The position numbers and the translations under genes were made by a program. This document shows, piece by piece, positions 1-8,098 of a stretch of 42,098 nt of DNA. The stretch covers positions 1-42,098 of the forward strand of contig NZ_JVDT01000036.1 in NCBI RefSeq assembly GCF_001076885.1, written 5' to 3'. Numbering within the stretch: position 1 is the first letter of the stretch; each line of letters begins with the position of its first letter. Below the pieces are notes generated by a model. The model made no database searches. It was not told the DNA's origin and was given only the letters and a program-made list of their open reading frames with translations. Source of the DNA: Bacillus sp. 522_BSPC. GTDB lineage: Bacteria > Bacillota > Bacilli > Bacillales > Cytobacillaceae.

Positions 1-43
1 GTTCGTCTTTAAAGATTAGTTATTTAGTTTTGTCCCAGCCTCT
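1..43 (-). repeat. dispersed 43-bp intergenic element, copy 1
   Basis: Read on the minus strand, this begins AGAGGCTGGGACAAAA and ends GACGAAC. A second copy of exactly the same length and with the same two conserved ends lies at 42041-42083 on the plus strand. Both copies sit just 3' of a coding region and point in the direction of that gene. The GAGGCTGGGACAAAA core is, from memory, a common intergenic repeat of low-GC Gram-positives. This copy touches the window edge, so its full extent is unknown. Confidence 0.6.
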
Positions 44-87
44 TCATTAATGTGGAGAGGTACAGTAAATCTAAGGACATGATTTAA

Positions 88-1020
88 TTATTTCTCAATA
101 AAGCTACCCCGTTTAAATGCTGCAAGCAGTGTTTTCCTCGGTAATTCGGAAAAAACCATTCCTAATAAAATCAGCATACAACCAATCGTAGCACTAGCTG
201 TTAACTGTTCATTATTAAATAGGTATGCAGTCATTGCTGCAAATACTGGTTCGGTTGCAAAAATCAACGCAACCCTAGTAGAATTGGTATATTTTTGTAA
301 GCTTGTTTGGATTATAAATGCAACAGCAGTAGCAAGGATAGCAGTTATGAGTAAAGCAATTATTACTTCTTTGTGAAAAAGGATATTCACTTTAAAATTA
401 GCTTTTGGATTTTCAAATAAAAAGCTACCAATAAACCCAAGAATTGAAACTGTCAAAAGTTGCATAATTGTTAATAATAATGTGGGATATTGTTTGCTAT
501 ATTTTCCTGTTAAGATGATTTGCAATGCAAAGCCTATCGCACAAATAAATACAAAAAAGTCACCAATATTAAAAGAAAATACATTGCTTATCGTTAGGAG
601 ATAGAGGCCAATTGTTGCAATAATAACACCAATAATATGGTTGATCAATAAAGCTTGTTTCATAAAAAGATACATAAATAAAGGAACAAGCACAACACTT
701 AGTCCAGTTATAAAACCTGCTTTCGAGCTAGTAGTATAGACAAGCCCAATTGTTTGAAAAGCATAGCCGATAAATAAACAAATACCTAAAATAATTCCGG
801 CTTTTAAACAATGTATATTTATTTGCTTCAGTTGGGAAGGCTTAAATAGAAGTAACCATAGAAATAAAAAAAGAGCAGCTAGGAAAAAGCGAATCCCATT
901 AAAGATAAGTGGTTGTAAAAAAGCTATTGCATTTTGAACGATTACAAAGGTCGAACCCCATATTAGAGCAACAAATAAAAGGGATAAATCTGCAAATCTT
1001 TGGGAAGTAAGTATTTTCAA
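88..1020 (-). CDS. EamA/DMT-family transporter (drug/metabolite exporter)
   Basis: Integral membrane permease of the drug/metabolite transporter superfamily, with two tandem EamA repeats of about five helices each. The N-terminal motif LIWGSTFV in helix 1 and the second-repeat stretch TRVALIFATEPVFAA are typical. The substrate cannot be told from sequence; relatives export metabolites or amino acids. I chose the TTG at 1020 (310 aa) because GGAAAGG lies 8 bases upstream, just after the stop of the upstream gene. The longer ATG start at 1059 would lie inside that gene and has no Shine-Dalgarno sequence. The gene is probably co-transcribed with the RNase H-like gene at 1037-1426, 16 bases upstream. 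A short tail and then a dispersed repeat follow the stop. Confidence 0.85.
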   Translation of the reverse strand: MKILTSQRFADLSLLFVALIWGSTFVIVQNAIAFLQPLIFNGIRFFLAALFLFLWLLLFKPSQLKQINIHCLKAGIILGICLFIGYAFQTIGLVYTTSSKAGFITGLSVVLVPLFMYLFMKQALLINHIIGVIIATIGLYLLTISNVFSFNIGDFFVFICAIGFALQIILTGKYSKQYPTLLLTIMQLLTVSILGFIGSFLFENPKANFKVNILFHKEVIIALLITAILATAVAFIIQTSLQKYTNSTRVALIFATEPVFAAMTAYLFNNEQLTASATIGCMLILLGMVFSELPRKTLLAAFKRGSFIEK

Positions 1021-1036
1021 CGGATGATTCCTTTCC

Positions 1037-1426
1037 TTAATTATTTTTTCTAATGGCAAGTCTTGCTAATTCATCGGCTGTTTTATTATCATTACTTGGA
1101 ATCCATTTAATAAAAAATAAATCCAATTCTCTTATAAGCTTTAAGGCTTGATCAAGGAGAGGAGCATATTTTTTATTTTTAGCGAATTCCTTTTCAACAG
1201 CTCGACTTACTAATTCAGAATCTGTAAGAAAGCTCACTGTGCGATAGTTTTGATTAATGCAGATTTCTAAAGCTTTAATGAGTGCATAATATTCTGCTTC
1301 ATGATTACTCATTAACCCAAGTGGGAAGGAGTATCTTTCTGCAGAACCATGCCCTTTTATAAAAATGCCAGCGCCACTAGGACCAGGATTTCCAGCACTG
1401 GCGCCATCAATATAAACTTCAATCAT
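1037..1426 (-). CDS. rnhA: RNase HI-family protein (YpdQ-like)
   Basis: A 129-aa stand-alone RNase H fold. All four metal-binding carboxylates of the RNase HI family are visible: Asp7 (VYIDGAS), Glu45 (NHEAEYYAL), Asp69 (LTDSELV) and Asp118 (NKTADELA). It should therefore be able to cleave the RNA strand of RNA-DNA hybrids. The B. subtilis counterpart YpdQ is annotated as RNase H-like, and I recall its activity being weak or disputed, so activity here is an inference. The start is the ATG at 1426, preceded by CAGGAGGTATCAAA; a further upstream ATG at 1462 lacks such a site. It is divergent from a second RNase H-like gene at 1778. Confidence 0.85.
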   Translation of the reverse strand: MIEVYIDGASAGNPGPSGAGIFIKGHGSAERYSFPLGLMSNHEAEYYALIKALEICINQNYRTVSFLTDSELVSRAVEKEFAKNKKYAPLLDQALKLIRELDLFFIKWIPSNDNKTADELARLAIRKNN

Positions 1427-1777
1427 TTTGATACCTCCTGAAATTTTGATATGATTAATCAATGACTGTACTAGTTATTTTACATTTAGTTTTCATACAA
1501 AACGTAATAGCTGTATATATATCATTAAATATGTAACCTAGTTAATAAATAGTAGATAGGCTCCTATTGATGAATTGAAAAATGATATAATGACAAGCAA
1601 GGGTTACTGTAAAAAGTACAATGTATAAATGAAACGATGTAAAATATTATAAATGAAAAAAAGTTGTGATGGTAATGTTTTTTATAATTTCTTTAGGAGT
1701 AGCTTTTTATCCAACTACTAAGCAATAAGACCTCGAAGCTTCGAAAGTTACTTTACTTATAGAAAGGTTGTACCGTT
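1427..1777. other. divergent intergenic region between two RNase H-like genes
   Basis: AT-rich spacer of about 350 bases. It should carry promoters for both flanking genes. A TATAAT hexamer lies at 1586-1591 but I see no well-spaced -35 box. A 12-bp perfect palindrome, TCGAAGCTTCGA, lies at 1733-1744, 34 bases before the start codon of the plus-strand gene. Short open frames here (for example about 22 codons near 1652) have no ribosome site and are not called. Confidence 0.5.
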
Positions 1778-2437
1778 ATGAAATACAAATTGGAATATAC
1801 ATTTCAGATGAAGAAAAAGAAGGAAAGTATTCATTTTACTTCTGATTGGATTCAATCAGCTCTTGCTCTTGAAATGGGGGAAGAACTGGAGAAACGAAAT
1901 GATACAAAGGATCTAATTTTTTATGATGAAAAAGGAACAAGCTGGACATTAAAGGAATTACGAAAATTGAATGAAGAAATGGAAGAGGAGCCACATGATT
2001 TTACGGTATATTTTGATGGCGGCTACCACAAGGAAACAAAAACAGCAGGAATCGGTGTTGTTCTTTTCTTTCAGCAGGGCAAAAAGAAATTTAGAGTTCG
2101 GGCAAATGAACTATTTCATGATATTCTTTCTAATAATGAAGCAGAATACGCAGCTCTATTTCACGCTTTAAATCTTTTGGAGGAACTAGAGGTAAGGGAT
2201 GTTACTTGTGAAGTAAAAGGGGATTCACAAGTAGTATTGAAGCAATTAGAAGGCGAATGGCCATGCTATGAAGAGGACTTAAATAGATGGCTTGATCGAA
2301 TTGAAGCTAAAATAAAAAAATTACATTTAAATATGATATATACTTCTATTGGAAGAAATGAAAATAAAGAAGCGGATAAGCTTGCAACGCAAAGCCTAGA
2401 AGGAAAGCGTATCTATAGTAAAATGCAATTGATTTAA
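1778..2437 (+). CDS. ypeP: RNase H-like protein with N-terminal extension (YpeP-like)
   Basis: A 219-aa protein with a charged N-terminal region (residues 1-72) rich in Lys and Glu, followed by a reverse-transcriptase-associated RNase H domain (about 73-210). The acidic residues Asp80 (YFDGG), Glu123 (NNEAEYAAL), Asp149 (KGDSQVV) and Asp200 (NKEADKLA) keep the catalytic pattern. Length and arrangement match B. subtilis YpeP. GAAAGG lies 12 bases before the ATG. It is followed after 30 bases by the ypeQ-like zinc-finger gene, so the two probably form one unit. The physiological substrate is unknown. Having two RNase H-like genes back to back resembles the ypdQ/ypeP arrangement of B. subtilis. 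Confidence 0.8.
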   Translation: MKYKLEYTFQMKKKKESIHFTSDWIQSALALEMGEELEKRNDTKDLIFYDEKGTSWTLKELRKLNEEMEEEPHDFTVYFDGGYHKETKTAGIGVVLFFQQGKKKFRVRANELFHDILSNNEAEYAALFHALNLLEELEVRDVTCEVKGDSQVVLKQLEGEWPCYEEDLNRWLDRIEAKIKKLHLNMIYTSIGRNENKEADKLATQSLEGKRIYSKMQLI

Positions 2438-2467
2438 TGATCGTTATAAATAAAGGAGGGGTGGAGC

Positions 2468-2653
2468 TTGGAACGAAAGAAACTGATTGAAGAAGCAGAT
2501 GAGTTAATGAAAGATTATTGCAAAGATTGTTTTTTATATCGACAAAATAAATTAGAGTTAGGAAAAAGAGGAGCTCACCGCTTCTGTATTTCGCAGTGTA
2601 CGGTGGGATATAAGCTAAAGGAATACGGGGAAAAGTTATCTGGTGCGAAGTAG
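2468..2653 (+). CDS. ypeQ: small zinc-finger protein (YpeQ-like)
   Basis: A 61-aa protein with Cys18-X2-Cys21 and, after a basic stretch, His37-X2-Cys40-X3-Cys44, the pattern of the small Bacillus zinc-finger family that includes YpeQ. It probably binds one zinc ion; no function is known. The start is TTG at 2468, supported by a strong AAGGAGGGGTGG site 7 bases upstream. It lies 30 bases after the ypeP-like gene and converges on cspD. Length fits the family (about 60 aa). Confidence 0.8.
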   Translation: MERKKLIEEADELMKDYCKDCFLYRQNKLELGKRGAHRFCISQCTVGYKLKEYGEKLSGAK

Positions 2654-2720
2654 GGGGGAACATACTTCCACCTTTTTCTCTTATATTAAGATTCGAAAAG
2701 AACTAGTTGTATTAATAAGG

Positions 2721-2770
2721 GCAAAAATAAAGGGGACTTCTCAAGAAGAAAACTTCTAGAAAAATCCCCT
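2721..2770 (-). terminator. terminator of cspD
   Basis: Inverted repeat AGGGGA (2731-2736) / TCCCCT (2765-2770) with extra pairing inside between ACTTCT-type arms. Read on the minus strand, the stem is followed by TTTATTTTTG, a good U-tract. It also lies between convergent genes and may stop transcripts from the ypeP-ypeQ side. Confidence 0.7.
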
Positions 2771-2801
2771 GACTACTATTATTAATATATTTGTTTATTA
2801 A

Positions 2802-3002
2802 TTATAGTTTAACAACATTAGCAGCTTGAGGTCCGCGGTTTCCTTCAACGATTTCGAAAGAAACTTCTTGTCCTTCTTCTAATGACTTGAAACCTTCGCC
2901 TTGAATAGCAGTGAAATGTACGAATACATCGTCTCCACCTTCAACTTCGATAAATCCAAATCCTTTTTCGTTATTGAACCATTTTACTTTACCGTTTTGC
3001 AT
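2802..3002 (-). CDS. cspD: cold-shock protein CspD
   Basis: A 66-aa single cold-shock domain protein, an RNA/single-stranded-DNA chaperone that melts mRNA structure. The nucleic-acid-binding motifs RNP1 (KGFGFIEV) and RNP2 (VFVHFTAI) are intact. The sequence is nearly that of B. subtilis CspD, including the MQNGKVKWF start and the C-terminal NVVKL. The ATG at 3002 is preceded by TTAGGAGGAAATTTAAT; the longer in-frame GTG-type start is discarded. A strong promoter 120 bases upstream gives a long 5' leader, as is usual for cold-shock genes whose leader controls translation. Confidence 0.95.
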   Translation of the reverse strand: MQNGKVKWFNNEKGFGFIEVEGGDDVFVHFTAIQGEGFKSLEEGQEVSFEIVEGNRGPQAANVVKL

Positions 3003-3113
3003 ATTAAATTTCCTCCTAAGCCTTTCAAGACACATGATTGGTGCCTATAAAATAAATATTTTCATAGAACAAAATAATAATAGAAAATAATTATTCTGAA
3101 TTTTGTTAAATGA
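3003..3113 (-). promoter_or_regulatory. long 5' leader of cspD
   Basis: About 110 transcribed bases between the inferred start near 3114 and the cspD ATG. The leader is very AT-rich up to a GC-richer stretch, TGTGTCTTGAAAGGC, just before the ribosome site. Cold-shock genes are known for such leaders, which refold with temperature. The length is seen; the thermosensing role is inferred from the family. Confidence 0.5.
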
Positions 3114-3120
3114 TGTCTAT

Positions 3121-3149
3121 AATATACACGATAACCTATATGTAGTCAA
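3121..3149 (-). promoter_or_regulatory. SigA promoter of cspD
   Basis: On the minus strand, TTGACT (3149-3144), a 17-base spacer and TATATT (3126-3121). This is a near-consensus housekeeping promoter placing the transcript start near 3114. The remaining bases to 3390 hold nothing else I can support except the upstream region of the next gene. Confidence 0.75.
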
Positions 3150-3399
3150 GGTTTCTAAGCGTTTTTTCTGAAAACTTCACCGAAATTTTGAAAAGGCTTA
3201 CTTGGTTAAAATTAGATAGAAAACGGATACAATAAACCAAAAATACTATTAATAATTTCTTCAAGTGTGAAGTCTTTCCTTTTTCATCAATTTATATCAT
3301 TTCTTGACTTTGATAAAATATTTCATAAATATTCATTTTCAACATATGATGAAGTAGCAGTTTTGTTTTTAAAGGAAATAGAATAAGAAGGTGGCTATA

Positions 3400-3687
3400 A
3401 TGTATCGATTTTCGATTGAAAATGAAAATTGGATTTTGCGATTTACACCGAATACTGTATTAGAGGATGGCAGCAAGGAGGCAGTTGTAAAAAGCATTCT
3501 TCAATTAGGGAATGTGTTACCCACTTTTTCACATGGGGAGTCCTTTGTCATTATGGTTAAAAAAATCGGCTTAATCGTATTCAATGTAGAAAAGATCCCA
3601 TCTCTTATTTTAACTGTATCGAATATTATTGAAAAAGAAAATTGGTATATCCAAACAGACAGTAAGATAAAAAAGTATTTTATGTGA
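3400..3687 (+). CDS. hypothetical protein, about 95 aa
   Basis: I do not recognise this gene. The product is small, without a signal peptide or clear membrane segment. It has an N-terminal aromatic-rich part (MYRFSIENENW), a stretch with several Gly and Ser residues, and a hydrophobic beta-like segment (FVIMVKKIGLIVFNVEKI). A GTG at 3391 is also in frame, but the ATG at 3400 has AAGAAGGTGG at the right distance, so I prefer it. The gene stands alone and ends in a good intrinsic terminator, which argues that it is a real transcription unit. Confidence 0.55.
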   Translation: MYRFSIENENWILRFTPNTVLEDGSKEAVVKSILQLGNVLPTFSHGESFVIMVKKIGLIVFNVEKIPSLILTVSNIIEKENWYIQTDSKIKKYFM

Positions 3688-3712
3688 ACTAGCTAACCAG
3701 CTAGTTTTTTAT
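3687..3712 (+). terminator. intrinsic terminator after the small unknown gene
   Basis: Perfect 8-bp stem AACTAGCT (3687-3694) / AGCTAGTT (3699-3706) with a 4-base loop, running into TTTTTT. The stem starts in the stop codon. The following 270 bases up to 3983 are AT-rich and show no gene. Confidence 0.8.
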
Positions 3713-3983
3713 TATATCATGTGATTGAAGGTAACTTTTGATATAACAGACTTGATTCCGCTTTCATTTCTTAACGTGGAAAATCGAATACGAGTGGGAT
3801 TTTCTATGAATTTTTTCTTGCAAAAATTTCCTATGAAAAAATAATTCTCGAACTTATTGAATTATAGGGGAAAATGTGTTTTTATTAACATGATTACAAT
3901 AATTAAGCCAAGTTTATTTTTGGATAAAATAAACGAATGTCATTAGGTAAAAAACTATAAATAAAAAGGGAAGATTTATTAAA

Positions 3984-4283
3984 ATGATTGAAACGATTGT
4001 AAAGAGCAGTCAAAGTCCGTATTATGAAATATCCAGAGAAAATCAGATGATACTTAGCCCGTTTGAAGGAACTGTAAATGAAATTCTAATGAAAGAAAAA
4101 GCTTATTTTTATGAGTGGGAAACGATTTTAACTATTAGAACTTTAGCAGGGGAAATAAAAGATGTAAGTGTTCCTTTTAGTGGATCTGTTGTGGAATTAT
4201 TAGTAAAGCCTGGTGATAAAATTGCCATAAATACGAGGCTAGCTTCTTTACAGGATGATTTACTAGTTACTGGTTGTGATTAA
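3984..4283 (+). CDS. biotinyl/lipoyl-fold (barrel-sandwich hybrid) protein without attachment lysine
   Basis: A 99-aa protein built of two similar halves: SPFEGTVNEILMKEKAYFYEW (residues about 25-45) and VPFSGSVVELLVKPGDKIA (about 62-80). This is the pattern of a barrel-sandwich hybrid domain as in biotin carriers and HlyD-type adaptors. The hairpin that normally carries the modified lysine (AMKM or DKA) reads RTLAGE, so biotin or lipoate cannot be attached there. No signal peptide or membrane helix is seen. Its stop codon overlaps the start of the exporter-family gene by one base (TAATG), implying translational coupling. I infer a partner role for that membrane protein, comparable to the adaptor half of AaeAB pumps. 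The ribosome site is weak (AAAGGGAAG). Confidence 0.65.
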   Translation: MIETIVKSSQSPYYEISRENQMILSPFEGTVNEILMKEKAYFYEWETILTIRTLAGEIKDVSVPFSGSVVELLVKPGDKIAINTRLASLQDDLLVTGCD

Positions 4284-5272
4284 TGATGCAAATGCAAAGA
4301 GCTTTGCAAAAATTAAAAAAGTATAAAATTGGTTATCGTACATTTAAAACAGCAGTGGCAGTTAGCATAGGTATATCTATTGCTCAGTTTTTCCACTTAG
4401 ATTTCTATGTATCTTCTGCGATAATAACAATCCTGTGTGTACAAAATTCCAAAAAGAAATCACTTCATAGTGCCTTATCGCGTTTTATTGCATGTATGCT
4501 TGCTATTCCATTTTCGTATATTTTCTTTGAGGGAATTGCTTTTGAGCCCTATATTATTGGGCTGTTACTATTATTATTTATCCCAACAACGGTTTTATTA
4601 AAGGTAAATGAAGGTGTAGTAACAAGTACGGTTATTATTCTTCATATTTATTCTACCAATCAAATGTCGTGGCAGGTTGTATTTAATGAGTTAGGCTTAA
4701 TTATAATTGGAATTGGTGCAGCATTACTTGTTAATAGTTATATGCCAAGTCTCGATAAAGAAATGAAAGTACATCAAAAAGATATCGAGCAATACTTTAA
4801 AGCTCTTTTGATGGATATGGTTGTGTATCTTCGCACAAAGGAAATGAAAGAAGATTTTGCATTAAAGTTAAAACAAGCATCTGATGAAGTGCAATTTGCT
4901 AAATCCGTTGCATATCGTGATGTCGAAAATCATTTTTCTAGAAAAGAAAATTATTATTATAAATATTTTACGATTAGAGAAAAGCAACTAGAAATCATTT
5001 CTAGGCTATTTGATCGGATTATAACTGTCGAAACGCTTGATAATCAAAGAGAGCTTGTAGCTGACTTTTTAGAAGAACTGAGTTTATGTGTCCATTCAGG
5101 TAATACAGCTGTACTGTTTTTAAGTAAGCTTCAGCGACTAGAGGAAATGATTAAACACGATAAACTACCGAATGATTGGCGTTCTTTTGAGGAACAAGCA
5201 CATGTCTTTTTTGTCATAAAAGAATTAGAACAGTATTTACAAATAAAAAAATCTTTAAAGGTAGCCTATTAA
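4283..5272 (+). CDS. aromatic acid exporter (ArAE/FUSC-like) family membrane protein
   Basis: A 329-aa protein. Residues about 20-160 hold a cluster of hydrophobic helices, including the stretch FHLDFYVSSAIITILCVQNSK found in the ArAE_1/DUF939 family. Residues 160-329 form a charged, helical cytoplasmic domain with the aromatic run ENYYYKYF. B. subtilis YqjA is a relative, from memory. The likely role is efflux or handling of aromatic or amphipathic acids, but no substrate is proven for this family in Bacilli. It begins with tandem ATGs (4283 and 4286) overlapping the stop of the lipoyl-fold gene, so the two are almost certainly one operon. Confidence 0.75.
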   Translation: MMQMQRALQKLKKYKIGYRTFKTAVAVSIGISIAQFFHLDFYVSSAIITILCVQNSKKKSLHSALSRFIACMLAIPFSYIFFEGIAFEPYIIGLLLLLFIPTTVLLKVNEGVVTSTVIILHIYSTNQMSWQVVFNELGLIIIGIGAALLVNSYMPSLDKEMKVHQKDIEQYFKALLMDMVVYLRTKEMKEDFALKLKQASDEVQFAKSVAYRDVENHFSRKENYYYKYFTIREKQLEIISRLFDRIITVETLDNQRELVADFLEELSLCVHSGNTAVLFLSKLQRLEEMIKHDKLPNDWRSFEEQAHVFFVIKELEQYLQIKKSLKVAY

Positions 5273-5301
5273 CATTATGCTCCTTCTTAAACTTTATAAT
5301 G

Positions 5302-5334
5302 GACGGGGACTCTAATACAGTTATGGTCTCCGTC
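5302..5334 (+). terminator. probable weak terminator after the exporter gene
   Basis: GACGGGGAC (5302-5310) pairs with GTCTCCGTC (5326-5334) with one mismatch. It is followed by TAATTAATTTAG, a poor U-tract. The rest of the 330-base gap to 5606 shows only the promoter listed next. Confidence 0.45.
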
Positions 5335-5538
5335 TAATTAATTTAGTATAGCATGGAAAAAAAACAATAATGAGCGTAATTTGATAGCTCAACATTCCCC
5401 CACACCATTATCTTCTTTTTAATTCTCTTCGTTGTAAAAGGTAAGAAAAATGAACATATATAATGAAGTCAATAAAAACCTCTAACTTACTCCATTTGCA
5501 TTTTTATAAATTTACCCCTTTCTATACATTTCTCTTTT

Positions 5539-5566
5539 TTGCGATTATAATGTTATCTTGTATAAA
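5539..5566 (+). promoter_or_regulatory. probable SigA promoter of topB
   Basis: TTGCGA (5539-5544), 16-base spacer, TATAAA (5561-5566), about 35 bases before the topB ATG. Spacing and sequences are acceptable for a housekeeping promoter. Confidence 0.5.
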
Positions 5567-5606
5567 AAATATTAATGAATGTAAGAAATGAAAAAAGGTG
5601 ATATAG

Positions 5607-7757
5607 ATGAAATTAATATTGGCGGAAAAACCATCTGTATCTAAAAATATTGCAGATGCATTAAAAATAAAAAATAGACAAGATGGCTATTTTGAAGGAA
5701 ATGGCTATATTGTTACATGGGCATTCGGACATTTATTGCAATTAAATGATGCAAAAGATTATGATGAAAAAATGGCTACGTGGAAACTAGAAAACTTTCC
5801 TTTTATCCCAAGTAAGTTTCAATATAAAGTGAAGTCAGATTCTAAAAATAAAGATAAGCCAGATCGTGGCGCCGAAAAACAGCTTAAAATCATCCACAGA
5901 CTGATGAAAAGATCAGATGTAGATACAATTATTTCTGCATGTGACTATGATCGAGAAGGACAGCTTATTGGGGATAGTATTATTTATAATTTAAGAACCG
6001 AAAAGGAAGTTTATCGTTTATTATTGAATGAATGGACGCCTAAAGAAGTATTAAATGGATTAGAAAATCTTCGTTCCAACAAAGAACTGCGTCCCTTACA
6101 AGATGCAGGTGTTAGCAGACAATGGGCAGATTGGCTAATCGGGATTAACTTAACATCTGTTGCCACTTTAAAATATCAAAAGGGCAAAGGGAAGGCTTTA
6201 AATATCGGAAGAGTCTTACTACCTACGCTTAAGATCATTTATGATCGTGATAAAGAAATTGAAACCTTTGTTCCAGAAAATTATTATAAACTACAAGCAA
6301 CCTTTTTAACGGAAAACGGAAGCAGTTATTTAGGTGCCTATATAGAAAATAGGGAAGAAAAGTTTAAGTCGGAACAATATTTAAAAGAGTTAGAGGAACA
6401 GATTAACGGGAAAACCGCAATTATAGCAGATAAAAAGGTGCAGAAGAAAAAGGAATATCCACCGTTTTTATTTAATCTTTCTAATCTTCAAGGCTATATA
6501 ACTAGTAAATATAAAGGTTGGACAGCAGATAAAGTATTGAAGGTAGCACAAAGTCTGTATGAAAAAAAATATATAACGTATCCGAGAACAGCAAGCATTG
6601 CTTTAGAAGAAAGCCTTATTTCGAAAACGGAAAAAGTAGTAAATCTTCTTGCGGCAGATTTACCATTTAAAGAGGAAGTTAAATTTTTTTCATCCAAACG
6701 AATTTTCGATAATAAAAAAGTAGAGAGTCATAGTGCAATTATTCCTACGTATGTATTGCCTAAACGATTAAGCCAAGAGGAACAACAAGTATATGAGGCG
6801 ATAAAAAATCGTTTATTAATGCAGTTTATGCCAGTTGCTGAGGTAGAAGAGACAAAAATCATTACAAGTATAAATCTTCTAGAACTTAAAGGTAGCTTTA
6901 TAACGAAAGGTAAGGTTCAATTAGTAGAAGGCTGGAAAAAGATAGAGAAAATTCAATCGAAAGATGTTATGCTTCCAATGGTACAAGTAGGAGAAGAGGT
7001 TTTCACTAGCGATGCAGTAACAACAACTCATACTACCCAGCCTCCAAAAGAGCATACGGAAAAGACATTACTAAGGCTGATGGAAACATGCGGAAAAAAT
7101 TTTGATGCGGAAAATGAAGAAGATGTTTTAACCATCTTAAGTGGTTTTAGTATAGGAACGCCAGCAACACGTGCAGAAACAATAAAGAAGCTTAAGGATA
7201 TAGGGTATATTGAGGCAAAAAATAAGAACTTAGTCTGCACTGATTTAGGAAGAAGAATAGTTGATACATTCCCAATTAAAGATCTATTTAATTTAGATTT
7301 TACTGGGAAACTAGAAAAAGATCTATATGATATGGAAAAAGGGCAATTTAGCAAAAAGCAATTTTTGCAAATGATCAGTAACTTCACATCAAGCGCAGTG
7401 GAAACGATAAAAAACGAAGCAGATGTCATTATTCAAGAAGTAACAGATGCTAAACAAACGACAGAAGTGTTGGGGAAATGTCCTGTTTGTGGACATTCTG
7501 TAGTGGAAGGAAAAAAAGGATTTGGCTGCAGTAATTGGAAGAATGGTTGTAAATTCGTCATTTGGAAGAATGATAAATTTCTTGCAACTATGAAGAAAAA
7601 ACCGACGAAAACAATGGTTAAACATTTACTGAAAAATGGTAAAGCTCCTGTTAAAGGTTTAGTGAGTAAAAAAGGGAATAAATTTGATGCAATGATGAAA
7701 TATGAGAAGAATCAAGATAATGAATATTTTAGTTGGAAAATGGAATTCCCAGAATAG
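5607..7757 (+). CDS. topB: DNA topoisomerase III
   Basis: Type IA topoisomerase of 716 aa that decatenates and relaxes DNA through a 5'-phosphotyrosine link. The TOPRIM domain starts MKLILAEKPSV and contains the metal site Asp113-Tyr-Asp115-Arg-Glu117. The catalytic Tyr325 sits in YITYPRTAS. A further family motif, GIGTPATRAETIK-like (GFSIGTPATRAETI), follows near residue 520. The C-terminus has a Cys cluster (CPVC, then GCSNWKNGC) in a TopoC zinc-finger-like domain followed by a basic tail. Length is close to B. subtilis TopB (727 aa). The start ATG has AAAAAAGGTGAT upstream. It stands alone as a single-gene unit. Confidence 0.95.
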   Translation: MKLILAEKPSVSKNIADALKIKNRQDGYFEGNGYIVTWAFGHLLQLNDAKDYDEKMATWKLENFPFIPSKFQYKVKSDSKNKDKPDRGAEKQLKIIHRLMKRSDVDTIISACDYDREGQLIGDSIIYNLRTEKEVYRLLLNEWTPKEVLNGLENLRSNKELRPLQDAGVSRQWADWLIGINLTSVATLKYQKGKGKALNIGRVLLPTLKIIYDRDKEIETFVPENYYKLQATFLTENGSSYLGAYIENREEKFKSEQYLKELEEQINGKTAIIADKKVQKKKEYPPFLFNLSNLQGYITSKYKGWTADKVLKVAQSLYEKKYITYPRTASIALEESLISKTEKVVNLLAADLPFKEEVKFFSSKRIFDNKKVESHSAIIPTYVLPKRLSQEEQQVYEAIKNRLLMQFMPVAEVEETKIITSINLLELKGSFITKGKVQLVEGWKKIEKIQSKDVMLPMVQVGEEVFTSDAVTTTHTTQPPKEHTEKTLLRLMETCGKNFDAENEEDVLTILSGFSIGTPATRAETIKKLKDIGYIEAKNKNLVCTDLGRRIVDTFPIKDLFNLDFTGKLEKDLYDMEKGQFSKKQFLQMISNFTSSAVETIKNEADVIIQEVTDAKQTTEVLGKCPVCGHSVVEGKKGFGCSNWKNGCKFVIWKNDKFLATMKKKPTKTMVKHLLKNGKAPVKGLVSKKGNKFDAMMKYEKNQDNEYFSWKMEFPE

Positions 7758-8098
7758 ATTTTCCTCGAATTATCTCAGTAATACTATAGGTGAATAAAGC
7801 AATTTTTATCCTATTAGTGGAAGCAAGACAGCTATATAAAAAAATCTAACGTTTGAAAGAATCTTGTTTCCCCTTTTTTTTTATAGTAAAATGCTAAAGA
7901 AATGTTCTTTTAATCCATGCCTTTTTTAAAGGCTATTTCTTTCCACTAAAATTGCTTTATATTTGTTCGATAAAAGTTTTTGATATTCAAATAGTGGGAG
8001 TCCTTTTTTAATGGGCAGTACATACATAGATAAAAACGCAAACAAATATTTTCGAATAGAATAGAAAAAGGAGAAATCCTGGTAAAGGAGGGGTTGAA
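7758..8098. other. intergenic region topB-mntR
   Basis: About 340 AT-rich bases with no supported gene. A small hairpin, GCCTTT (7919-7924) / AAAGGC, could be a weak terminator. I see no convincing -35/-10 pair for mntR. The open frame on the opposite strand here has no ribosome site and is not called. Confidence 0.4.

Noticed and set aside
2346-2663. Minus-strand open frame over ypeP/ypeQ
   Set aside because: Shadow of two well-supported genes on the other strand.
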